Source: Sphingomonadales bacterium (GTDB taxonomy: Bacteria > Pseudomonadota > Alphaproteobacteria > Sphingomonadales > Sphingomonadaceae). Taken from it: a stretch of 26,625 nucleotides of DNA. Under the pieces are notes generated by a model. The model saw only the letters and a program-made list of their open reading frames with translations. It was not told the DNA's origin and made no database searches. Of this stretch, positions 15,754 through 22,937 are shown in pieces; within the stretch, counting starts at the first letter, position 1; each line of letters begins with the position of its first letter. The position numbers and the translations under genes were made by a program. The DNA lies in contig JAGWVC010000053.1 in the NCBI GenBank assembly GCA_018971065.1, positions 1 to 26,625 on the forward strand. Direction: 5' to 3'.

Positions 15754-16815
15754 ATGGTAGAAACGCTGTTTTCGTTCGACCGTCGCAATTTCCGTGAATG
15801 CCAGAACACCTTCCGGGGTGAGCGGGAGCAGGAATACTATCGCGGCGACTTCTGGATCGAGGATACCTCGGTCATCGATGTCCGCTCGGAACGCCGCGCC
15901 GTCGGCCCGCTGTCGATCATCCGCCAGCGCTCGGCCACCACGCTGTTCTTCCGCCGCACCCGCCAGCACATCCGCGAGGACGCGACCGACCTGTCGATCC
16001 TGTGGTTCGTCAAGCGCGGCCGGCTGGCGTTCACCAACCAGTGCGGCAACCGCGTCGCCAACCCCGGCGATTTCGCGATCACCCGCTCGATGAGCCCGTT
16101 CTTCATCGAATGCCAGACCGACGGGGAGGGTATTCATGAGACCATCCACGTCACCGTGCCCACTCACATCCTGCGCGCGCACATCCCGCACGATTTCAGC
16201 CAGGGCGTGTTCATGCCGGTGGACCGGCCCGAACTGGCGATCGCCGAAAACCTGCTGACCGACGTGTTCGCGGCCGATGAAGGGCTGGGCGAGGATTCGG
16301 CGCGGCAACTGGTCGAGGCCGCGCTGGCCATCATCGGCAACGCCGTCCGCGCCGATGCCGAAGCCGCGCCGGCGCGGCTTTCCATTGCCGATCGCCGGCT
16401 GGCCGACGTGCTGCGCTTCATCGAGGTGCACTTGTCCGATCCGCAGCTTTCCACCGCGATGGTGGCGCGCGGCTGCGGCATCAGCCCGCGTTACCTGTCG
16501 TTCCTGCTGCGGCTGAAGGGCACCTCGTTCAGCGGGCTGGTCTGGGAGCAGCGGCTGGAAAAGGCGCGCAACTGGCTGCTGGCGTCCGATCCGCGCGACA
16601 TCTCGATCAGCGAGATCGCCTACGGGGTGGGCTTCAAGAGCCCGGCGCACTTCAGCCGCATGTTCAAGCGCGTGTTCAAGCAGAACCCGCGCGAGTTTCG
16701 CGGCGGCGACGCGGCCGAGATCGAGGCGGGCGCCATCGGCGCGGCGCTGCTGGCCGAGGAGCCGGGCGGCGGCGAATACGGCCTGCTGGTCGAAGGCAGC
16801 GAACTGCTTCAGTAA
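15754..16815 (+). CDS. AraC family transcriptional regulator (AraC-binding-like domain type)
   Basis: This 353-residue regulator has an N-terminal cupin-like sensor domain (about 35-200) of the PF14525 kind (TTLFFRRTRQHIREDATDL, ANPGDFAITRSMSPFFIE). The C-terminal AraC helix-turn-helix pair spans about 225-325 (STAMVARGCGISPRYLSFLL, DISISEIAYGVGFKSPAHFS, RMFKRVFKQNPREFR). ATG 15754 is preceded by GGGGAGAGG at good spacing; longer in-frame starts lack a ribosome site. It is divergent from another AraC-family gene with a different sensor domain, and is followed after 65 bp by a toxin-antitoxin pair. Effector and targets unknown; the indolepyruvate oxidoreductase operon nearby is a possible target only by proximity. 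Confidence 0.88.
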   Translation: MVETLFSFDRRNFRECQNTFRGEREQEYYRGDFWIEDTSVIDVRSERRAVGPLSIIRQRSATTLFFRRTRQHIREDATDLSILWFVKRGRLAFTNQCGNRVANPGDFAITRSMSPFFIECQTDGEGIHETIHVTVPTHILRAHIPHDFSQGVFMPVDRPELAIAENLLTDVFAADEGLGEDSARQLVEAALAIIGNAVRADAEAAPARLSIADRRLADVLRFIEVHLSDPQLSTAMVARGCGISPRYLSFLLRLKGTSFSGLVWEQRLEKARNWLLASDPRDISISEIAYGVGFKSPAHFSRMFKRVFKQNPREFRGGDAAEIEAGAIGAALLAEEPGGGEYGLLVEGSELLQ

Positions 16816-16832
16816 GGGTTGCGCCGCCGTCC

Positions 16833-16875
16833 TTGCTCTGTGCGTCCGGGTTAGCTATATGGTTAGCTAAGGAGG
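16833..16875 (+). promoter_or_regulatory. Promoter-operator of the toxin-antitoxin pair
   Basis: A candidate -35 TTGCTC (16833-16838) and -10 TATATG (16856-16861) are 17 bp apart. The -10 lies inside an inverted repeat TTAGCTA (16851-16857)/TAGCTAA (16864-16870), which also reads as a direct repeat GTTAGCTA at 16850 and 16862. The perfect ribosome site AAGGAGG (16869-16875) follows immediately. This layout fits autorepression by the antitoxin, as is typical of Phd/YefM modules. Confidence 0.6.
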
Positions 16876-16880
16876 TGCGC

Positions 16881-17114
16881 ATGGCCCAGTTTTCGGTTCA
16901 CGATGCCAAGACCAACCTGTCGCGCCTGATCGCCGACGCGCTCGCCGGGGGTGAGGTGGTCATCGCGCGCGGCAACGTGCCGGCGGTGCGGCTGGTGCCG
17001 GTCAATCCGCGCGGACGCCGCGAATTCGGGGCGTTCAAGGGCGAGCTGGCGCTCGATGCAGCCTTCTTCGAGCCCCTTCCGGCCGATGAGTTGGATGGCT
17101 GGAATCTCGATTGA
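16881..17114 (+). CDS. Phd/YefM family antitoxin
   Basis: A 77-residue protein starting MAQFSVHDAKTNLSRLI, with GEVVIARGNVPAVRLVPV after it. This is the standard Phd/YefM DNA-binding N-terminal fold. The acidic tail (residues ~55-77: FFEPLPADELDGWNLD) would bind and block the toxin. The ATG is set by AAGGAGG six bases upstream. The stop overlaps the toxin's TTG start (TTGA at 17111-17114), so toxin translation is probably coupled. A palindromic operator overlaps its promoter. Confidence 0.92.
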   Translation: MAQFSVHDAKTNLSRLIADALAGGEVVIARGNVPAVRLVPVNPRGRREFGAFKGELALDAAFFEPLPADELDGWNLD

Positions 17115-17497
17115 AACTGCTGCTCGATACCCATGCCCTGATCTGGTGGCTGGCGGGCGATGAGGCGCTGAGCCTGCGTGCGCGGGAGGCGATTGCCGAT
17201 GCGGCCAACAGCGTCGCGGTCAGCGCGGCCTCGGCGATGGAAGTCGCCACCAAGTTCCGCATCGGCAAGCTGCCCGGCGCGGCGCTGCTGGCGCGCGATT
17301 TTGAAAGCATCGTGGCCGGGCAGGGGTTCACCGAACTGACGATCAGCGTCCGCCATGCCCGCCTGGCCGGCGAACTCAACATCGCGCACAAGGACCCGTT
17401 CGATCGCTTCCTGATCGCGCAGGCCCAGGCAGAGGCGATGGTGCTGGTTTCCAATGAAGCGCTGTTCGACGCGTTCGCCGTCCAGCGTCTCTGGTGA
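17111..17497 (+). CDS. VapC-like PIN-domain toxin
   Basis: A 128-residue PIN-domain ribonuclease, predicted to cut RNA (often tRNA in this family) when freed from the antitoxin. Acidic metal-binding residues are visible: Asp6 in LLLDTHALIWW, Glu44 in AMEVATKF, Asp95 and Asp98 in HKDPFDRFLIAQA. The last motif reads LVSNEALFD, with Asn115 where many PIN toxins have Asp; Glu116 or Asp120 may serve. The start is the rare TTG at 17111, overlapping the antitoxin stop by four bases with no good ribosome site of its own. That would keep the toxin at or below antitoxin level. It belongs to the group (COG3744-like) usually paired with Phd-type antitoxins. Confidence 0.92.
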   Translation: MKLLLDTHALIWWLAGDEALSLRAREAIADAANSVAVSAASAMEVATKFRIGKLPGAALLARDFESIVAGQGFTELTISVRHARLAGELNIAHKDPFDRFLIAQAQAEAMVLVSNEALFDAFAVQRLW

Positions 17498-17509
17498 TCG
17501 CCGCGCCTG

Positions 17510-17525
17510 TTGCCCCGAGGGGCAA
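17510..17525 (+). terminator. Inverted repeat after the toxin gene
   Basis: TTGCCCC (17510-17516) and GGGGCAA (17519-17525) are perfect inverted arms separated by GA, starting 12 bp after the toxin stop. In RNA it would form a short GC-rich hairpin. No T-run follows, so it is only a possible terminator; a DNA-binding site is the alternative. Confidence 0.4.
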
Positions 17526-17563
17526 GCCGCGCCGCGCGCTTGACTATGGCGGCAAGCCGCGCC
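17521..17563. repeat. 13-bp direct repeat between toxin and oxidoreductase genes
   Basis: GGCAAGCCGCGCC occurs exactly at 17521-17533 and 17551-17563, a 30-bp period. The first copy overlaps the right arm of the preceding inverted repeat. It lies 44-86 bp upstream of the oxidoreductase start and may be a regulatory site or a decayed repeat element. Confidence 0.5.
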
Positions 17564-17606
17564 TGCGGCCAAAGCTGCAAGTCACGCAACAGCGGGGAGC
17601 AATGCC

Positions 17607-20600
17607 GTGACCAAGTCCGTCGTCACGCTGGACGACAAGTACATGGCTGCCGAAGGGCAGGTCATGCTGTCGGCGCTGCAAGGCGTTGTCCGGCTGCTGC
17701 TGGACCAGTCGCGGCGCGATGCGGCCGCCGGGCTGAACACGGCAGGCTACGTCAGCGGCTATCGCGGCTCGCCGATCACCACGCTCGATGCGCAATTGTG
17801 GGCCAGCGAGAAGCTTCTGACCGCGCATGACATCCGCTTCGAACCCGGCCTGAACGAGGAACTGGCCGCCACCAGCCTGCGCGGCACCCAGCAACTGGGC
17901 TGGTACGGCCAGCCGCGCGTCGATGGCGTGTTTTCGTTGTGGTACGGCAAGGGCGTCGGCGTCGAACGCGCGATCGAGGCGATCAAGGCCGCCAATTTCG
18001 AGGGCACGCACCCGCACGGCGGCGCGCTGCTGCTGTGCGGCGACGATCATGCCGCCAAGTCCAGCCTGACCGCGCACCAGTCCGAACACCCGCTGATCGC
18101 CGCCTTCGTGCCCACGCTGTACCCGGCCACCACTGACGAGTTGCTGGCGTTCGGCCAGATGGGCTGGGCGATGTCGCGCAACACCGGGTTGTATGTCGGC
18201 ATCAAGGCCGTCACCGATACGCTGGACCTGACCACCACGGCCACGCTGCCGGGCATCGACTTCCCCATCGCGATGCCCGCCGCGCCCGGGCCGGTGAATC
18301 TGGTCAGCAACGCCTCGGCGCTGATGCAGGAAGCGGCCGTGGTCCAGCACCGCCTGCCGCAGGTGCAGGTGTTTGCCGCCGCCAACCCGTTCGACCGGGT
18401 GACGCAGGATGCCCCCGCGCGCCGCCTCACCGTGGTCACCGCCGGCAAGGCCTGGCTGGATGTGCAGCAGGCGCTGGCCGATCTCGGCCTTGATGATGCC
18501 CAATGCCGCGCCATCGGCCTGCGCGTGGTCAAGCTGGGGCTGATCTGGCCGCTGGCCGAAGCGTTCGCGCGCGATGCCTGCGCCGGCAGCGATGAAATCC
18601 TGGTGATCGAGGAAAAGCGCCCGGTCATCGAGGACCAGTTGGCGCGCCTGTTCTACGGCACCGGCAACGCCCCGCGTATCGCCGGCAAGGCCACTCCCGA
18701 CGGCGCGCCGCTGCTGCCGGCGATCGGCACGCTCGATCCCGGTTCGGTCCGCGCCGCGCTGGTCGCGCGCCTTACCACGTGCGGCCTGCTGACCGACGAC
18801 ACCAAGGCCCGTGACGAAGCCCTGCGCGCGCTCGAATTCGGCGCCGCCGCGCTGCAGCGCACCGCGATCCGCCCCGCCTATTTCTGCTCGGGCTGCCCGC
18901 ACAACACCAGCACCGTCGTCCCCGAAGGGTCGGACGCAATGGGCGCCACCGGCTGCCACGGCCTGGCGCACTTCATGCCCGAACGCCGCACGATGCAGAC
19001 GGTCAGCATGGGGCAGGAAGGGATGCCCTGGGTCGGCGCGCAAAGCTTCGTCGCCACGCCGCACATGTTCCAGAACCTGGGCGACGGCACCTACACCCAT
19101 TCCGGCCTGCTGACGATCCGCGCCGCCGTCGCCGCGAAAAGCCGCGTCACCTATAAGATCCTCTACAACGACGCCGTCGCCATGACCGGCGGCCAACCGG
19201 CCGAAGGCGCGTTGACCCCCGAGCAGATCGTGCGGGAACTGGTGGTTGAGGGCGTCAACCCGGTGGTGCTGGTCAGCGAGAACCCCGACCGCTTCAACCC
19301 CGCCGATTTGCCCCCCGGCACCCGCGTGCTGCACCGCGATCATCTCGATGCCGTCCAGCGCGAATTGCGCGAGATCGCCGGCACCAGCGCCATCGTCTAC
19401 GAACAGACCTGCGCGAACGAGAAGCGGCGGCGGCGGAAACGCGGCGCCCTGCCCGAGCCGGACAAGCGCCTCTATATCAACCCCGCCGTCTGCGAAGGCT
19501 GCGGCGATTGCTCGGCGCAGTCCAACTGCCTGTCGATCGAGCCGATCGAGACCCCGCTGGGCCGCAAGCGCGCGATCGACCAGTCGAGCTGCAACAAGGA
19601 CTATTCCTGCGTCAAGGGCTTCTGCCCCAGCTTCGTCGGCGTCACCGGCGGCACGTTGCGCAAGCGCAGCTTCGACCGCGCCGAACTCACCCGCCGCGTC
19701 GCCGCGCTGCCGGTGCCGCAGGTGGCACCGGGGGAACACGCGATGCTGGTCACCGGCATCGGCGGCACCGGCGTGCTGACGGTCGGCGCGCTGGTGGCGA
19801 TGGCCGCGCATCTGGAAGGCCGCGCCGCCAAGGTGCTGGACATGACCGGCATGGCCCAGAAGGGCGGCGCGGTCACCAGCCATATCCGCGTGGCCGACAG
19901 CGTCGCTGCCATCCCCAGCGCCCGCCTGCGCGCCGGGCAGGCCGACCTCATCGTCGGCTGCGATCTGGTGGTCAGCTCCTCGCCCGAGACGCTGGCACTG
20001 GCCCGGCCCGAAACGCGGCTGGTGGCGAATGCCGACGTGCTGCCCACCGGCGAATTCCAGACCAACAAGGACATGGACCTTTCCGCCACCCGTTTCACCA
20101 CCGCCATCGGCAAACGGCTGGATGCGGCCCATATCGAGACCACCCGCGCCGGCACGCTGGCCACGCGGCTGATGGGCGATGCCATCTACACCAACCTGAT
20201 GATGATCGGCTTCGCCGCCCAGCGCGGCCTGCTGCCGGTCGCCACGACATCGCTTGAGGAAGCCGTCCGCCTCAACGGCGTCAAGGTCGCCGACAACCTC
20301 GCCGCGCTGGCGCTGGGCCGCCTCGCCGCCGCCGATCCCGAGGCGCTGTGGAGCATCGCCGGCGGGGAAGGGGCCGCCACCGCCGAGCCCGCGACTTATG
20401 CGGCCATGCTCGCCCACCGCACCGCGCATCTGGCTGCCTGGGGCAACGACCGCATCGCCGCCGACTATCGCGCTTTCGTCGAACAGGCGGTTGCCCGCCT
20501 TGCCGCGCGCGGCATTGCCGATGACCCGCTGAACCGCGCCATCGCGCAGAGCCTCGCGAAGCTGACCGCCTACAAGGACGAGTACGAAGTCGCCCGGCTT

Positions 20601-21068
20601 TATGCGGACCCCGCGTTCCTGGCTTCGCTGAAGGACAGCTTCGACGGCCCGCTGAAGCTCAGCTTCAACCTCGCCCCGCCGCTGCTGCCGCTGGGCACCG
20701 ACGCGCGCACCGGCCGACCGCGCAAGATCGCGCTGGGCGGCTGGATGCTCACCGGCTTCCGCCTGCTGGCACGGCTGAAAGGGCTGCGCGGCGGGCTGCT
20801 CGATCCGTTCGGCCATTCCGCCGAACGCCGCATGGAGCGCGCGTTGCCGCAGGAATTCCGTGCCGTGGTCAGCGAACTGGCGGAAACCGTCACGCCCGAA
20901 ACGCTGGCGCTGGCGCGCGAGATCGCGGCGCTGCCCTCGGTCGTGGCAGGCTATGGCCCGGTGAAGGAAGCCAACGTCGAACGCTACCGCCATCGCCTCG
21001 GCGAACTGCTCCCCCGCTTGCGTGCCGCGCCCGCGCCGGTCACAGTGGCGGCAACAACCGACGCCTGA
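17607..21068 (+). CDS. Indolepyruvate ferredoxin oxidoreductase, fused alpha/beta (IorAB) type
   Basis: A 1153-residue cytoplasmic enzyme of the 2-oxoacid:acceptor oxidoreductase family. It decarboxylates aryl pyruvates such as indolepyruvate or phenylpyruvate to acyl-CoA in aromatic amino-acid breakdown. The order is: pyrimidine-binding domain (YVSGYRGSPITTLDAQL near the start), a TPP-binding region (CSGCPHNTS at 427-435, GCHGLAHFM, GQEGMPWVGAQS), a ferredoxin-like Cys cluster (C629, C632, C635, C641, then SCNKDYSCVKGFCPS), and a gamma/IorB-like domain with GIGGTGVLTVGALV near 717. The length fits fused aerobic proteobacterial forms. The start is GTG 17607 with GGGGAG upstream. It is followed after 11 bp by a small protein, probably co-transcribed. 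The precise substrate cannot be read from sequence. Confidence 0.92.
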   Translation: MTKSVVTLDDKYMAAEGQVMLSALQGVVRLLLDQSRRDAAAGLNTAGYVSGYRGSPITTLDAQLWASEKLLTAHDIRFEPGLNEELAATSLRGTQQLGWYGQPRVDGVFSLWYGKGVGVERAIEAIKAANFEGTHPHGGALLLCGDDHAAKSSLTAHQSEHPLIAAFVPTLYPATTDELLAFGQMGWAMSRNTGLYVGIKAVTDTLDLTTTATLPGIDFPIAMPAAPGPVNLVSNASALMQEAAVVQHRLPQVQVFAAANPFDRVTQDAPARRLTVVTAGKAWLDVQQALADLGLDDAQCRAIGLRVVKLGLIWPLAEAFARDACAGSDEILVIEEKRPVIEDQLARLFYGTGNAPRIAGKATPDGAPLLPAIGTLDPGSVRAALVARLTTCGLLTDDTKARDEALRALEFGAAALQRTAIRPAYFCSGCPHNTSTVVPEGSDAMGATGCHGLAHFMPERRTMQTVSMGQEGMPWVGAQSFVATPHMFQNLGDGTYTHSGLLTIRAAVAAKSRVTYKILYNDAVAMTGGQPAEGALTPEQIVRELVVEGVNPVVLVSENPDRFNPADLPPGTRVLHRDHLDAVQRELREIAGTSAIVYEQTCANEKRRRRKRGALPEPDKRLYINPAVCEGCGDCSAQSNCLSIEPIETPLGRKRAIDQSSCNKDYSCVKGFCPSFVGVTGGTLRKRSFDRAELTRRVAALPVPQVAPGEHAMLVTGIGGTGVLTVGALVAMAAHLEGRAAKVLDMTGMAQKGGAVTSHIRVADSVAAIPSARLRAGQADLIVGCDLVVSSSPETLALARPETRLVANADVLPTGEFQTNKDMDLSATRFTTAIGKRLDAAHIETTRAGTLATRLMGDAIYTNLMMIGFAAQRGLLPVATTSLEEAVRLNGVKVADNLAALALGRLAAADPEALWSIAGGEGAATAEPATYAAMLAHRTAHLAAWGNDRIAADYRAFVEQAVARLAARGIADDPLNRAIAQSLAKLTAYKDEYEVARLYADPAFLASLKDSFDGPLKLSFNLAPPLLPLGTDARTGRPRKIALGGWMLTGFRLLARLKGLRGGLLDPFGHSAERRMERALPQEFRAVVSELAETVTPETLALAREIAALPSVVAGYGPVKEANVERYRHRLGELLPRLRAAPAPVTVAATTDA

Positions 21069-21079
21069 AGGAGAGAGCC

Positions 21080-21403
21080 ATGCCCAAGTACAAGATGATC
21101 GCGCTGACCAAGCCCGTCGAAGGCAAGGAAGCCGAATACCACGACTGGTACCAGAACGTGCATCTGCCCGAAATCTGCGCCATGCCCGGCGTGATCGGCG
21201 CGCAGCGCTACAAGCTGGCGGTGCCGCTGCAGAACTTCGACGAGCGTCCGTTCCTGGCGGTCTACGACATCGAGACCGACAACATCATGGAAACCCTCGG
21301 CGGCTTCCAGACCAACCCGACCACGCCCAGCGAAGCGTCGGACAACGCCGGTGCCTACACCGTGATCTTCGAGGAATTCGGCGAGCGCGTCACCGCAAAG
21401 TGA
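21080..21403 (+). CDS. Small dimeric alpha-beta barrel protein, unknown function
   Basis: A 107-residue protein beginning MPKYKMIALTKPVEGKEAEY, then HDWYQNVHLPEICAMPGV, GAQRYKLAVP and FLAVYDIETDN. The pattern W-Y-x2-VHLPE-x4-PGV is typical of EthD/DUF4286-like dimeric alpha-beta barrels, small ferredoxin-fold proteins that often act in degradation pathways of aromatic or steroid compounds. A catalytic role is not established here. AAGGAGAG precedes the ATG and the gene lies 11 bp after the oxidoreductase, so it probably serves the same pathway. A GC-rich hairpin follows its stop. Confidence 0.82.
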   Translation: MPKYKMIALTKPVEGKEAEYHDWYQNVHLPEICAMPGVIGAQRYKLAVPLQNFDERPFLAVYDIETDNIMETLGGFQTNPTTPSEASDNAGAYTVIFEEFGERVTAK

Positions 21404-21410
21404 GCGAGTG

Positions 21411-21436
21411 GTGGGGCGGCTTTCACGCCGCCCCGC
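21411..21436. terminator. GC-rich hairpin between convergent genes
   Basis: GTGGGGCGGC (21411-21420) pairs with GCCGCCCCGC (21427-21436) around TTTCAC: ten pairs with one G-U. It lies 8 bp after the stop of the plus-strand gene and 8 bp before the end of the convergent minus-strand gene. That suits a bidirectional terminator, although neither side has a clear T-run. Confidence 0.6.
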
Positions 21437-21443
21437 CCATATG

Positions 21444-22103
21444 TCAGTACGCCGGCCTCACCGTCGTCGTCGCGGTCGTGGTCGTGCCGCCGCTGCCCGA
21501 CACGGCGGTGTGCGTAACCTTCCGCTTCACCACCCGATGCCGGGCGCCGCCGTGCGTGCTGGTGCTCACTGACGTGGAAACCTCGGTCGGCGCCGGGGCA
21601 GGGGGCACCGCGGCCGCCGTCACCTGCGCGGTGGCCGCCGCGTTCTGCGCTGCCTGCGCGGCCCGCGCCGAATCGGCCGCCGCCTGCTCGGCACCCGCCG
21701 CGCGGGCATTCGCATCGGCTGCCTGCTGCTGCGCTACCGCCGTCTGCGCGCCGGCGGCATCGACCGCCGCGCTGGCGGTTGCCTGCGCGGCGCTCACCCG
21801 CTCATCCTTGCGCTTCGTCGATACCGCAATCGCCGCATCGGCCTCGGCATTGGCGTGGTTGGCCAGCATGATCGCGTCATCCTTGTGCCCGGCCGATACC
21901 GCTTCCCTGGCGTTGGCCAGATCCTCCTTGGCCTTGGCCAGCCGCACCGGCATGTCGGCATCGGCATTGGCGGTCAGCGCTGCCTGAATCTTGGCATCGG
22001 CGGCGGCGATCGCCTTCTGGGCGCGGTCGCCCTTGCTCTCGGCCATTGCCGGCGACGCCAGGATGAGGGCCAGCGCGGGCGCGATCAGGAACGAATGCTT
22101 CAT
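21444..22103 (-). CDS. Secreted alanine-rich helical protein (DUF4398-like)
   Basis: A 219-residue protein with a signal peptide (cleavage after AMA, residue 21). A long Ala-rich, probably coiled-coil region follows (22-165), with the spaced small residues typical of DUF4398-type domains (AIAAADAKIQAAL, LAKAKEDLANAREAV, DAIMLANHANAEADAAI). The C-terminal part changes character: a Pro/Ala linker (166-173), a Ser/Thr stretch, a basic patch HRVVKRKVTH (189-198) and a Gly/Thr-rich tail (GGTTTTATTTVRPAY). It would act in the periplasm. AAGGAG lies 7 nt before the ATG. Function unknown; similar proteins are often annotated as hypothetical lipoproteins, but no lipobox is seen here. Confidence 0.8.
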   Translation of the reverse strand: MKHSFLIAPALALILASPAMAESKGDRAQKAIAAADAKIQAALTANADADMPVRLAKAKEDLANAREAVSAGHKDDAIMLANHANAEADAAIAVSTKRKDERVSAAQATASAAVDAAGAQTAVAQQQAADANARAAGAEQAAADSARAAQAAQNAAATAQVTAAAVPPAPAPTEVSTSVSTSTHGGARHRVVKRKVTHTAVSGSGGTTTTATTTVRPAY

Positions 22104-22122
22104 GCGGGAACTCCTTGCAGTT

Positions 22123-22143
22123 TCAGGGGAAAGTCAGGGGAAA
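22123..22143. promoter_or_regulatory. Tandem 11-bp repeat upstream of the Ala-rich protein gene
   Basis: TCAGGGGAAA occurs at 22123-22132 and 22134-22143, an 11-bp period (about one helical turn). Read on the gene's strand it is TTTCCCCTGAC followed by TTTCCCCTGAA, ending 19 bp before the start codon. This is a possible activator or repressor site, or a leader element. Confidence 0.4.
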
Positions 22144-22232
22144 CACCGCCCCCCAATCCGCCTTCGCTGCAATCGTTCCTGCCGATGCGCTCACCCGAAC
22201 CGCGCCTGCGCCGGCCTGAAGAAACCCAGACC

Positions 22233-22589
22233 TTATTGGCAGGCGTCGTAGTCGCCCGCCCGGCACGCCGCCACCGCGCGTCGCCAGTCCGCCAGTTCGC
22301 GCTCGTACCGCGCGCGCTCACGGGCATAGGCACCGTTCGCATCGGCCTGCGGGGCAGGGGCGGAATAGCCGCCCTGCGCCTGCCGCCAGTTGCGCCAGCC
22401 CTCGGCATAACCGGCATCGCGCCGCTGCACATAGGCCAGCTCGCCGACGTTCAACTGCCGGGTCAGCTCATGATCCCGCGCCCGCGCGCGCGGGTCGCGC
22501 ATGGCGGGATCGTTGGGATCGTCCGCCCACGCCGCCACCGGCATCACCACGGCGCCCAGCACCGCCAGTCCCATCCACGTCCGCATCAT
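22233..22589 (-). CDS. Small secreted protein with C-terminal AACxxGDxDAC motif
   Basis: A 118-residue hypothetical protein. The signal peptide MMRTWMGLAVLGAVVMPVAAWA is followed by a polar region rich in Arg, Asp and Tyr (DPRARARDHELTRQLN, YAEGWRNWRQAQGGY). A helical segment (YARERARYERELADWRRAV) leads to AACRAGDYDACQ at the very end, with Cys109 and Cys117 positioned for a disulphide. The start at 22589 is chosen because GAGGGA lies 8 nt upstream; an in-frame ATG at 22604 would add five residues without a good ribosome site. It is in the same direction as the Ala-rich protein gene, 129 bp upstream of it, and divergent from the two-TM protein gene. Confidence 0.75.
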   Translation of the reverse strand: MMRTWMGLAVLGAVVMPVAAWADDPNDPAMRDPRARARDHELTRQLNVGELAYVQRRDAGYAEGWRNWRQAQGGYSAPAPQADANGAYARERARYERELADWRRAVAACRAGDYDACQ

Positions 22590-22937
22590 TCCACGATCCC
22601 TCATGCACCCCTGCGCAAGGCCGATATTGCCGCAACCGCGCCGTGTCCCAAGCCGAATGCGGCGAACCGTGGAACCATTCGTCGCACATGGGGGGCGGGA
22701 AGGCGCTGACCGGGCTTGCCATCCCCCGGCTCTCGCGCTTCATTCTTTTTGCGAGGACGCAAGTATCAGACATATCGGAATTATTTATCTGATCGCCAGG
22801 TTTCCTAAGCAGATTCCGAAAACCCCTAACGCGATCGATGACCAATTTTTATCGGGTTCCGGTCACAAATATACATAGTTGAAGCAATTCGCCCGGCCGC
22901 CGGATGGTACGGCCGGTGAAATTCAAGGTGTATCGTC
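22590..22937. promoter_or_regulatory. 348-bp divergent spacer with an AT-rich core
   Basis: No gene is seen here. The segment about 22740-22890 is clearly richer in A/T than the rest of the window and should carry the promoter of the plus-strand pair. Candidates are TATACA (22870-22875) as a -10 with only a poor -35 (TTTTAT at 22847-22852). An inverted repeat ATCAGA (22765-22770)/TCTGAT (22788-22793) lies upstream and may be an operator. A 24-nt hairpin is in the probable leader (separate entry). Confidence 0.5.
22893..22916 (+). other. Leader hairpin before the two-TM protein gene
   Basis: CCGGCCG (22893-22899) and CGGCCGG (22910-22916) are perfect 7-bp arms around a 10-nt loop, ending 21 nt before the ATG at 22938 and just before the ribosome site AAGGTG. 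Possible roles are mRNA stability or translation control. Confidence 0.5.

Noticed and set aside
17540..17568. TTGACT at 17540 as -35 of a promoter for the oxidoreductase gene
   Set aside because: The bases 17 bp downstream are CTGCGG, with no resemblance to a -10.
17544..20993. A 1149-codon open frame on the minus strand opposite the oxidoreductase gene
   Set aside because: It is a shadow created by high GC at third positions. Its product is rich in Arg, Gly, Ala, His and Gln with no recognisable domain, and the plus-strand gene is certain.
22671..22695. GGAAC at 22671 as a general-stress (EcfG-type) -35
   Set aside because: No CGTT-like -10 follows at 16-17 bp.
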